DNA from: Streptomyces sp. CG4
Lineage (GTDB): Bacteria > Actinomycetota > Actinomycetes > Streptomycetales > Streptomycetaceae
Length of the DNA stretch: 64,000 nucleotides
Direction of reading: 5' to 3'
Assembly: GCF_041080655.1 (NCBI RefSeq)
Contig: NZ_CP163525.1
Span: 868,001 to 932,000 of the forward strand
Both the position numbers and the translations under genes were made by a program. Every line of letters starts with the position of its first letter. The stretch's first letter is position 1. The notes beneath the pieces were generated by a model that searched no databases, was not told the origin of the DNA, and was given only the letters and a program-made list of their open reading frames with translations. Below are positions 43,135 through 51,121 of the stretch, in pieces.

Positions 43135-43646
43135 GCCCCCGCCGCTGGGACTTCATCTCCGACAATCGTGCCGACTTCGGCGTGAAGCGGATATGCCAGG
43201 TCCTCGGCGTCTCCCGCTCCGGCTACTACCGGCACCAGGCCACCACGCAGGCCCGCGCTGCGCGTCAGGCCGAGCAGGCCGCCGCGGTCGCCGAGATCCG
43301 CGAGATCCATGCCGAACACCACGGCGCCTACGGCGCCCCGCGCATCCATGCCGAGCTCCGTTCGCGGGGTCGGAAGATCAATCGCGAGCGTGTCACGCGC
43401 CTGATGTGCATCAACCAGATCGTCGGCCGTCACCTGCGCCGCATCAAGCGCACCACGATCGCGGACAAGACGGCCCCTCCCGCACCGGACCTGCTCATGC
43501 GCGACTTCACCGCGAAGACGTTGAACACCCGGTGGTACGGCGACATCACGTATATCGCCGTCGGCTCGACGTGGCTGTATCTGGCCACGGTCATCGACAT
43601 CTGCTCGCGCCGCGTGATCGGCTGGTCCATCACCGCTCACGGGTGA
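43131..43646 (+). pseudogene. IS3-family transposase OrfB, 3'-truncated
   Basis: The first 171 residues of an integrase-core OrfB: VLGVSRSGYYRHQATTQARA, HHGAYGAPRIHAELRSRG and NTRWYGDITYIAV with the first catalytic Asp, then DICSRRVIGWSITAHG with a second Asp-containing block. The remaining third with the catalytic Glu is gone. The sequence passes directly into an inverted IS5-type fragment, so the element cannot move by itself. Confidence 0.85.
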
Positions 43647-43776
43647 CGAGGAGCATGGTTACCCACTCGACCAGAGCGTGAGGCAGGTCGAGTACGGCAG
43701 GATAGGGAACCAACGAGGCTCCTGCGCTGATGAGTTGAGACGTCGAACGCCTCTCTCAACGGCACAGGAGCCTCGT
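43645..43776 (-). pseudogene. IS5-type transposase start fragment with its left-end hairpin
   Basis: On the minus strand TTG 43713 opens VPYPAVLDLPHALVEWVTML, the first 27 residues of a Streptomyces IS5-like transposase (PAVLDLPHALVEWVTMLxVTRE). ACGAGGCTCCTG (43713-43724) and CAGGAGCCTCGT (43765-43776) form a perfect stem just upstream, with an inner GTTGAGA/TCTCAAC stem. Only this left end survives. Confidence 0.6.
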
Positions 43777-44063
43777 CCGTTGCGGACGTCGACCCCGTAA
43801 CCCGATCAGTGGCCACTCTGAAAACGTTCAGGGTTCAGCCTCAATCGGTGTATCAACGGCCGCGTAGTTCGGCTCTGATCAACATTCGGGATGACCGAGC
43901 GTGATCAGCCAACCGCTGGCGTCGGTTTCCTCGGCCGGCTGAGGGTAGCGCCTTTCCGGGCCAGTCGCCTGGTCATGGATCACCATGATGAACCGGCGCC
44001 TGACCCGCAAAAGCCCGCAGACCAGCCGGCGGACCAGGAAAACTCCTGCCTGGTCAGAAGCAG
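43777..44063. other. Intergenic, no gene seen
   Basis: About 290 bases without a supported frame, between IS debris and the convergent end of the hydrolase gene. It may be further IS end sequence. Confidence 0.3.
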
Positions 44064-44834
44064 TTACCTTGTCTGCTGGGTCTGCTGTTCGACAGCCGGA
44101 CTATGGTAAAGGCCGATCTTGAGCAGTAGTTCGCTCAACTCTGCCGGCATGGTGATCATGCAGTCGTGCCCGGTCGGCAGTTCCCACACCCGTGCCGGAG
44201 AACCATTGGGCTGTATCGCGGGGACGGGCCGCCGCGTGATGCCTTCCGGCTGCACGCCGACGCAGTGGATGTGCGTACGCGGAATCAACTTCACGGCCGG
44301 GTTGTCCAGCCGGACCGGTTGCTGCAGGCAGCGCACCGGCTGGTCGGAGAGCATCGCGCTCAGCCACTCGACGTCCACCGGGTCGGTGACCCCGAACAGA
44401 CCGAAGGGCGCAGGCATCTCGGGCAGCGGCGGAACGCGCCAGCCACTGTCGGACTTCGCGGCCTGGTCGATCAGGTTCTGGGTCATGGGCTGGACGTCGA
44501 CAGCGGTCTCGCCGTGCTCCGGGACCATCGCATCCAGATACACCAGATGCGCGATCCGCTCCGGGACCTCGTTGGCCACAGACGAAATAACCAGGCCCGC
44601 GTAGCTGTGACCCACGAGTACCACCTCGGTCAGGTCCTCCTCCTGGAGAAGCTTGGCAACGTCCTCAACGTGTGTATCAAGCCCCACCTCGGGACTGAGC
44701 AGGTGCGCCTTGTCGCCGTAGCCGGTCAGCGACGGTGCGAACACACGATGCCCAGCCAACTCCAGCAGCGGGACCACTCGCTCCCAGCACCGGCCGCAGT
44801 GCCAAGCACCGTGCACCAGCAGAAATGTCGGCAT
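44064..44834 (-). CDS. Alpha/beta-hydrolase (EstC / hydroxynitrile-lyase-like)
   Basis: A 256-residue cytosolic hydrolase. Oxyanion part FLLVHGAWHCGRCWERV, nucleophile VVLVGHSYAGLVISS (GxSxG), acid region FGVTDPVDVEWLSAML, and the final His in ELPTGHDCMITMPAEL. This pattern is that of the salicylate-esterase/EstC-like group. ATG 44834 has AGAGGAAG upstream. Divergent from the HxlR regulator, the usual layout for a regulated detoxification gene. Confidence 0.87.
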   Translation of the reverse strand: MPTFLLVHGAWHCGRCWERVVPLLELAGHRVFAPSLTGYGDKAHLLSPEVGLDTHVEDVAKLLQEEDLTEVVLVGHSYAGLVISSVANEVPERIAHLVYLDAMVPEHGETAVDVQPMTQNLIDQAAKSDSGWRVPPLPEMPAPFGLFGVTDPVDVEWLSAMLSDQPVRCLQQPVRLDNPAVKLIPRTHIHCVGVQPEGITRRPVPAIQPNGSPARVWELPTGHDCMITMPAELSELLLKIGLYHSPAVEQQTQQTR

Positions 44835-44894
44835 GCCAGTCTTCCTCTCCCGGGCGCGGAGGCGCGGGAACAGGCAGGCAGTTCCCATTCATGC

Positions 44895-44917
44895 CTCGGT
44901 ACTCTTTAAGAACCGAG
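44895..44917. promoter_or_regulatory. Inverted repeat in the hydrolase/HxlR divergent promoter
   Basis: CTCGGT (44895-44900) and ACCGAG (44912-44917) flank an AT-rich core TACTCTTTAAGAA. It is the only AT-rich symmetric site between the two divergent genes and a candidate HxlR operator. Confidence 0.35.
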
Positions 44918-44989
44918 ATCATCGTGGTGCACCTGCGATGTCTTGAGCAATAAGGCACATTTCGGTGCCCCGGTTCCCTGGAGGTGACC

Positions 44990-45382
44990 ATGAGCACAGC
45001 CGGCAGCGAGTCGCGGCCAGCCCAGCAGGAGGACCCGTGCCGGACCCGCGAAGTGCTCGACATCGTCGGTGACAAATGGTCATTGCTGGTCGTGCGCAAC
45101 CTTAGCCAGGGACCGCGCCGCTTCACCGAACTCAAACGAGCCATCGACGGAATCAGCCAGCGCATGCTCACCGTCACCCTGCGCAGCCTGGAACGCGACG
45201 GAATCCTCACGCGGACCGTCCGCAACGTCATGCCGCCGCACGTCAGCTACGAACTCACTCCGATGGGCAAGACCCTCCGCCAAGCCACCGCACCTCTACT
45301 GGAGTGGAGCACCATGCACCTGGGAGACATCGACGCTGCCCGCGCCGCGTACGACGCCCGCCGCGACACACCGCCCGCCTAG
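44990..45382 (+). CDS. HxlR-family transcriptional regulator
   Basis: A 130-residue winged-helix regulator with the conserved N-terminal Cys (DPCRTREVLDIVGDKW), LLVVRNLSQGPRRFTELKRA, ISQRMLTVTLRSLERDGIL and the wing PPHVSYELTPMGKTL. HxlR proteins sense aldehydes, quinones or oxidants. ATG 44990 has GGAGGTGA upstream. The TAG stop lies inside the CTAG target duplication of the IS1182-type element. Confidence 0.92.
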   Translation: MSTAGSESRPAQQEDPCRTREVLDIVGDKWSLLVVRNLSQGPRRFTELKRAIDGISQRMLTVTLRSLERDGILTRTVRNVMPPHVSYELTPMGKTLRQATAPLLEWSTMHLGDIDAARAAYDARRDTPPA

Positions 45383-45476
45383 GAGCGTGGGTCAGTAACG
45401 CTCAACCTGGGTTGGTTTCTCGCGGATAATGCGTTGACCTGACCTGGGCGGCTGCGCGTTCGGCATGATCGCTGCC

Positions 45477-46073
45477 ATGACGTCTCCCGTGCTCTCGTTC
45501 GCTGCCAAGCCCACGCTGGTCGGGAAGCGGGTGCTGCTGCGGCCGGTCACTGCCGCCGATGCCCCTGGGCTGGTGGAACTGTTGAACGAGCCGGAGGTGC
45601 GTCGGCTGACGGGGACGCATGGGCAGGTCCGGCCTGGGGCTTTGGAACGCGCCGAGCAATGGTACTCCTCGCGAGCTGCGGAGGACGACCGGTTGGATCT
45701 GGCGGTCGTCGAGCAAGCCACGGGTGAGTACGTCGGTGAGGCGGTCCTGAAGGAGTTGCATGCCGACAACCGGTCATGTTCGTTCCGGATCACCCTGGTC
45801 GGGCCCCGCGCTTTCGGCCGTGGTTTCGGCACCGAGGCCACCCGGCTGATCCTTGCCCATGCCTTCGAGACCGTCGGTGTCCACCGGGTCGAACTTGAGG
45901 TCTTCGCCTTCAATCCACGGGCCCGGCACGTCTACGAGCAGGTCGGCTTCGTCCACGAGGGCACGAAGCGTCAGGCACTGCACTGGCAGGGTGCTTGGGT
46001 CGACACGCAGATCCTGGCAGTCCTCGCCGGTGACTGGTCCAGGCACCGCGGGTTTCCCCGATTCAGTGAGTGA
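45477..46073 (+). CDS. GNAT N-acetyltransferase, passenger of the IS1182-type element
   Basis: A 198-residue acetyltransferase of the RimJ/RimL-like group: VLLRPVTAADAPGLVELLNE, RRLTGTHGQVRP, acetyl-CoA motif A in PRAFGRGFGTEATRLILAHA, and FNPRARHVYEQVGFVHEGTK. ATG 45477 (or 45465). It lies 94 bases inside the left terminal repeat and 24 bases before the transposase start, so it moves with the element. Related enzymes modify ribosomal proteins, amino acids or antibiotics; the substrate is not evident. Confidence 0.87.
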   Translation: MTSPVLSFAAKPTLVGKRVLLRPVTAADAPGLVELLNEPEVRRLTGTHGQVRPGALERAEQWYSSRAAEDDRLDLAVVEQATGEYVGEAVLKELHADNRSCSFRITLVGPRAFGRGFGTEATRLILAHAFETVGVHRVELEVFAFNPRARHVYEQVGFVHEGTKRQALHWQGAWVDTQILAVLAGDWSRHRGFPRFSE

Positions 46074-46097
46074 TCTTCCGGATGGGACGATCCTCAC

Positions 46098-47508
46098 ATG
46101 TCTGGTGGGGATGGCCTGTTCGAGATCGACACGGCGGCGACCGTGCGGCCGCAGTCCGGACCGCGGCCGGCAGTGGACAAGAGGTTCCGGGCGTTCGAGC
46201 CGGACCAGATGCTGCTGATGCCACCCTCGCTGGAGGACTGGTTGCCCCAGGATCACCTGGCCCGGCTCATGGCACGACTGCTGACTTACGGCTACACCAC
46301 CGGTGTCCGCTCCTCGCGCGCGATCGAGCGCAAGTGCGTCGACGATGTCGCGTTCCGCTATCTCGCCGCCGGGCAGAGCCCGGACTACCGGTCGCTGTCG
46401 CGGTTCCGCCGCCGTCATCTGGATGCCCTCGCGGACCTGATCACCCAGTCCCTGCACCTCGCTCAGAAGCTCGGCATGGTCAAGATGGGCCGCGTCGCCC
46501 TGGACGGCACCAAGCTGGAGGCGAACGCCTCCAAGCACAAGGCCATGAGCTACGGCCGCCTGGTCGACAAGGAGGAGCGGATCGAAGCCGAGATCGCCCA
46601 GTTGGAGGCCAAGGCCGCCGCTCTGCTGGCCGACGCCGAAGCCACCGACGCCGCCGAAGACCAGCGGTTCGACACCGACGGCAAGGAGGTCGCCCTGCCT
46701 GCCGAACTGGACCGGCGCGAGGAGCGCCTGGCCAGGCTGCAGGCCGCCCGCGCTCAGATCGAGGCCGAAGCCGCCGCCAAGGCACGCGAGCACGCGGAGG
46801 AGAAGGAACGCCGCAGGCAGGAGCGTGCCGGCAGCAGTAACGAGCAGGCTGTCACCGATGCCGGGCAGGCCGCCGCGGAGAAGGCGCGTCCCAAGCCCAA
46901 GGCGCAGGCCAACTTCACCGACCCCGACTCGCGGATCATGAAGAACAGCGACGCTGCCGACATCCAGGCTTACAACGCCCAGGCCGTCGTGGACGAGGCA
47001 CACCAGGTCATCACCGCCGCCGACGTCACCCGCAACCCATCGGACGCGCTGAACTACACGACCATGCTCAACCAGTCCGCGGCGAACCCCGGCGCCGACC
47101 CCAAGCAGGCATTGGTGGATGCCGGCCACTGCTCCGAGACCAACCTCCAGGCCGCGAAAGACCGCCAACTCGCCTGCAGGACCGACACGTTCATGGCCAT
47201 CGGCCGACTCGCCCACGACGAGCAGATCCCGCCCGCACCACGCGGACGGATCCCGGCGAACGCCACCCTGAAGGAACGGATGGCCCGCATGCTGCGGTCC
47301 CAAGCCCGGCAAAGCCGCCTACAGTCGCCGCAAGGCCATCGTCGAACCTGTCTTCGGACAGATCATGACCTGCCAGAACGGCCGCCAACTCCTCCTGCGC
47401 GGCGAGGACGGCGCCCGCGCCGAGTGGCGACTGCTGGCCGCCTGCCACAACCTCCGCAAGATCTTCCGGCACACCGGAACCGCCGGACTCGCCGCCATGG
47501 CCACCTGA
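46098..47508 (+). pseudogene. IS1182-family transposase, one-base frameshift
   Basis: About 470 codons. N-terminal part VDKRFRAFEPDQMLLMPPSL, SPDYRSLSRFRRRHLDALAD, GRVALDGTKLEANASKHKAM, then a long charged coiled coil (residues about 155-265) and FTDPDSRIMKNSDAADIQAY. At 47298-47301 (CCC) an extra base shifts the frame; the other frame continues SRRKAIVEPVFGQIMTC and ends AAMAT at 47508. The catalytic Glu (EPVFG) is thus out of frame. Either the element is dead or the base is a sequencing error or a programmed slip. Confidence 0.85.
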
Positions 47509-47681
47509 CCAACCAAGCACACGACCCGGCCTACCGCGCCTCACCGAGCCAGGGCCCCCGGCCTACACGCCCCCGCCCATCCACTCGCAGACGGACAAGC
47601 TCGCCGGCCGCACGGCGGGCCGGCGTGCCGACCCGACCGATCACGACTACCCGGCCAGTTGCCCGTTACTGACCCACGCTC

Positions 47682-48338
47682 CTAGGCGAGGACGGGCTTC
47701 CACCACTGCTGCGACTGGAAGTTCTTCTGCCACAGCTGCGCCGGTGCCCCGTCACCGGTGATGGTCGCGTTGCGGTCCAGCACGGTGTTCAGGTTGTTGT
47801 TGAACCGCAGGTTGTACATGGCGAGGTCGCCGGAGCGGAAGAACCAGTCCTGCTGCGTGGAGCCGTTGCACTGCCACAGCTGGACCCTGGTCCCGTTATT
47901 GCCGGCCCCGCCGGTGTCCGCGTCGAGACACATCCCCGGGAACTTGACGTTCTCGAGGCTGCCGTCGCTGTACGAGTACCACTCCTGCTGCGCGGACCCG
48001 TTGCATCGCCAGGCCTGCACTCTGGTGCCGTCGGCGCCGTTGGTGGCGTCGGCGTCGAGGCACTGCCCGGGCGTGACCGTGTAGAGGCTGTCGATCACGA
48101 CGACGCCCTGGAGCACCGCCGCGGGCGTCACGCCGCTGGCCGCGCGGTGCAGGACCTTGGTGTGGGCGCCGGCGGCCACCTGCCCCGCAGTGAGCCCGTA
48201 CGCGGGTATGGACGCCTGCGCCGAGGCTGTGGCCGGCGTGGCGTGGACGGTGGCGGCGGTCGCGGTGTTCGCGGCGCCGAGGGCCGTGCCGCCGGCGAGC
48301 GCGAGCGCAGCGGCCGTCGTGGCGATGGTGCGGCGCAT
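47682..48338 (-). CDS. Secreted ricin-type beta-trefoil protein
   Basis: A 218-residue exported protein. Signal peptide MRRTIATTAAALALAGGTAL ending TATA; a 70-residue Ala-rich N-terminal part; then one RICIN domain with SAQQEWYSYSDG, STQQDWFFRSGD and FQSQQWWKPV as QxW motifs, and Cys pairs (GQCLDAD/WRCNGS, GMCLDAD/WQCNGS). ATG 48338 follows GAAGAAGG. Its TAG stop lies in the right CTAG flank of the IS1182-type element. Confidence 0.87.
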   Translation of the reverse strand: MRRTIATTAAALALAGGTALGAANTATAATVHATPATASAQASIPAYGLTAGQVAAGAHTKVLHRAASGVTPAAVLQGVVVIDSLYTVTPGQCLDADATNGADGTRVQAWRCNGSAQQEWYSYSDGSLENVKFPGMCLDADTGGAGNNGTRVQLWQCNGSTQQDWFFRSGDLAMYNLRFNNNLNTVLDRNATITGDGAPAQLWQKNFQSQQWWKPVLA

Positions 48339-49537
48339 AGTGGTTGCCTTCTTCCCGTACAAGACTTTCTCCCCAACTTGTGTGGCCGCAGCGTGAGCGG
48401 CGGCTTTGGATGCGTCAGGATCCGCCGCGCGTGCGGGCACGGCGACTTCCCCTGCTGCTTGGTCCGGTCGGGCGCGAAGCAGCAGGTCCGGGGGCTGGCG
48501 AAGTGGGCGGAGTCGCGTTTCGCGAAAGAGGCCCTGGTGCCCACCGTGATCACCCGACAAGGACCCGATCCGGCCCCGTCGACGTGCGGTCGCGGCCAGC
48601 TTGTGGTGGAAACGCATGAATTCCCCGTGAGGCCGAAGATGCAGTGCTCTGTGGCCGATGGCGCACCAGAACGCTATGACGGCTGCGGGTGGGGCGAAGG
48701 ACCTGTTTGCACTGTGAAGCGGTCCCTCCGGTGTCGGTCTGCACAGCGAGCCTTGTTGTGCCCCTGCCAGCACCTGCTTACTCTGCGACCGCATCGACAT
48801 GCGAGTCTCTCGGGAGACGACATGCACGGTGATCTGCGTGCGGACACGGCGGCTGTCGGACGGATTCGACGGGCCGACGACGTGCTGGATATGCAGCACT
48901 CTGACCGGTCATGGCCGGCGCTTGTCCGGCCATGACCGGTGGCCGATGCGACTGGCACGGGTCACCGGCCAGTGGCCGCCCCGGTTGGTAGCCGTCCCGC
49001 CCCGGGCAACGCCCGCGGGTGAGTTCCAGCTGCGCATCGCCTGGATACCCGCGGCCTGACCTGCGGGTATCCGCAGCTTATGGAGTGGGTGTCCAGGCGG
49101 GGCAAGGGGTTGGGTATCCGTACGGCGCCACTGCTGCGAGGACCTGATGCCCGTTAGCCTGAGCAGCGGCCACCGGTGCTGACGGGCGGTCGGCCACGAT
49201 CTGGCCGCCGGTCATGGATGCGTGGCCAAGGGCGGGGCGACCGAGATCGTGGGCGGTCAGGCAATCGCTGAAGGCGTGGGCCGTGCCCGCTGACACGGAG
49301 GACAGGCCGAGGAGAGCAAGGCATTCCGGGGCCGTGCGTTCGCACTGGCCGGTCCTTCCCGGCGCTGCTTCCGACCGTCGGCCACGGTCACTCTTCGTGT
49401 GCTTCGGCGGCTTCCGATGGGTTTGGCCGGGCGACCACAGGCCGCCGACGCGCAACGGTGCTCCCAGCGCCGGGCATCGGTGCAACCGGCGGCACAGGCC
49501 CCTTCCTGCCGGGGTGGCAGGTGAAGGCGAGCCGTCC
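48339..49537. other. 1.2-kb region without supported genes; strong hairpins
   Basis: Open frames here lack ribosome binding sites and known motifs. Two structures stand out: ACCGGTCATGGCCGG (48904-48918) pairs perfectly with 48926-48940 over a 7-base loop, and ATACCCGC (49045-49052) pairs with GCGGGTAT (49063-49070). They may be terminators or ends of unknown elements. A decayed gene is possible but none could be read. Confidence 0.35.
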
Positions 49538-49930
49538 ACCGTCCCCGCCTTCGGCAACCCGCCCTGGAACGAGGATGAGGAGCAAGCCGCCGCGTTTCTC
49601 CGTCGGCTGGCGGACGACGTCAAGCGCCCCGGTTTCACCGCGGCCGTCGCATTCATGGCGGCGGAGGTCATCGGCTTCAGCACCGCCTGGACCACCATGG
49701 CTCCCTTCCCCGCCGACCGCTGTTACCCCGAGGCCGCCGCGGGTCTCGGCCCCGAGCGCACCGCGCAGTGGCTGTGCGGCGCCCTCGAAGTGGACGAACT
49801 CGCCGTCCGCACCGCAGCCCGCGGCACCGGCGTCGCTGCCGAGTTACTGAAGACGGTCACCACCGACGCACCGGAAGGCGGAGGCATCGCCGTCTTCCTC
49901 AGGCCCCGGCACCCGGCGCGCATCCTGGCC
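49538..49930 (+). pseudogene. GNAT acetyltransferase fragment
   Basis: The frame reads NPPWNEDEEQAAAFLRRLAD, TAAVAFMAAEVIGFSTAWTT, GLGPERTAQWLCGALEVDEL and AVRTAARGTGVAAELLKTVT, the central part of a GNAT protein (motif A: RGTGVAAELL). The N-terminus has no start, and after DAPEGGG the expected last strands are replaced by FLRPRHPARIL without the intervening 30 residues. Judged a decayed gene. Confidence 0.6.
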
Positions 49931-50022
49931 GCCGCACCTCTGGACCACCCGGATCTCCGTGTGCATCCGCAGGGACGCGGACCCGCACATCATCCAGTCA
50001 AAGCAAGAGGAGAAACCGCCCC

Positions 50023-50355
50023 ATGACCGTCACGGCACACATCGACACCACTCGCCCTGTCACCATGCTCATCAACGTCTTCACCATCTCTCCTGACCGC
50101 CAGGCCGAACTGATCGACCTGCTGGCCGGTGCCATCGAAGAGACGATGAAGCACCAGCCCGGCTTCATCTGCGCCAACTTCCACGCCTCCCTCGACGGCG
50201 AACGCGTCATCAACTACGCCCAGGGGGAGAGCGAGGAGCACTACCGCGCGATGCTCGCCAACCCCGAGGCGCGCGTCCACATGGACAAGGCGGCCACCAT
50301 CGCAAGCGACGTTCAGCCCCGCCTCTACCGCGTGGCTTCGAGCCACCATCACTGA
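50023..50355 (+). CDS. ABM-domain monooxygenase-like protein
   Basis: A 110-residue ABM-fold protein: VTMLINVFTISPDRQAELID, LLAGAIEETMKHQPGFICAN, then FHASLDGERVINYAQGESEE. Similar proteins occur next to polyketide and aromatic biosynthesis genes (TcmH/ActVA-Orf6-like fold). ATG 50023 has GAGGAG nine bases upstream. It lies just before a relic and the siderophore cluster, without evident functional link. Confidence 0.85.
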   Translation: MTVTAHIDTTRPVTMLINVFTISPDRQAELIDLLAGAIEETMKHQPGFICANFHASLDGERVINYAQGESEEHYRAMLANPEARVHMDKAATIASDVQPRLYRVASSHHH

Positions 50356-50399
50356 ACCCCCGACCGCGAGACGACACCGGCTCTCGCAAGGTCAGTGAC

Positions 50400-50970
50400 C
50401 AGGCGTCGTCAACGACCGTGCAGGGCCCGCCACTTGCCATCGCTGCGTGAGCGGGGTCTTCGGGGCCATCCGTACCGATCGCCGACCCGGCAGCCCCGGA
50501 AGTGGGATCCGGGATCAGCGGCGGACGAATGCCACCGGGCGGCTCGCGCCGGACCTGAGAGCAGCGCTGCAACGCCAGGCACCCCCGCTCGGCAGAATCG
50601 TTCGACTGCTGCTCGATCCGCACTTTCCCCTTTCCCTCCACACCGACCTGTGCGAAGCCGTCGGCCTGGAACTGGAGCCCTCGGAGACCGAGCAGCTCGC
50701 GACGGCGCGCAAGCGGCGGGCCCGGCGAATGCGGGAACTGATACTGACCGCCTACGAGTACCGGTGGGCCTTCTGCGCTACGACGGCAGGATCGGCACGG
50801 TGCCGGTCGGGCTGAACGCCGCCCTCCCGCTGCCCGTGAGCACGTCATAATCCTCGCGGGCCGTCCGCTCGTGGGTACGCAGCCCGGCGCGCCCCATCGC
50901 AGCCGCTCACCCCGACTGGCACGCCCGTCAGGTCTTCCACCGCAAGCCGCGCCTTGCCGCGGCCATCTGA
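50400..50970 (+). pseudogene. Relic of an SBD-HNH type IV restriction endonuclease (ScoMcrA-like)
   Basis: Several frames together match the phosphorothioate-dependent McrA family as I recall it: a HLPS block near 50430, GSGIRDQRRTNATGRLAPDL, RIVRLLLDPHFPLSLHTDLC, AVGLELEPSETEQ and RMRELILTAYEYRWAFC in one frame, YDGRIGTVPVGLNAA in a second, and AAHPDWHARQVFHRKPRLAA in a third. The HNH catalytic core between the last two is deleted, and the N-terminal part is missing. The first HNH Cys is kept as AFC. Clearly dead. Confidence 0.6.
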
Positions 50971-51121
50971 CCGCTGGCTGTCCTACGCCCGGAACCTGTC
51001 GGTCACGAAGATCGAGATCCCATTGTTGACGGCATTCGGGGCGTTCGTCTGGCCGGCCAACGCCGTGGCGGCCACCACGGCTGTTCACCATCACGGCTTC
51101 CGGAGGCGCCGGTGGTGGGGT

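Larger units (their letters stand above)
45379..47685. mobile_element. IS1182-type element carrying a GNAT gene
   Basis: Perfect terminal inverted repeats GAGCGTGGGTCAGTAACG (45383-45400) and its complement (47664-47681) enclose 2,299 bases. Both are flanked by CTAG (45379-45382 and 47682-47685), read as a 4-base target duplication or target palindrome. Inside are a GNAT acetyltransferase gene and an IS1182 transposase in the same direction. The IS1182 transposase starts 715 bases from the left end, much more than a simple IS needs, so the acetyltransferase is a passenger. Removing the element would rejoin two convergent genes at one CTAG that supplies both stop codons. Confidence 0.85.

Noticed and set aside
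45379..47685. The GNAT gene as part of the hxlR operon
   Set aside because: It lies inside the IS1182-type terminal repeats, after the hxlR stop, so it came with the element.
51003..51121. A short ORF coupled to the last ABC gene (ATG within ATGA, starting MNPTTGASGSRDGE)
   Set aside because: After a few codons it turns into Arg/Pro-rich sequence without coding character; perhaps a decayed gene, but not supported.
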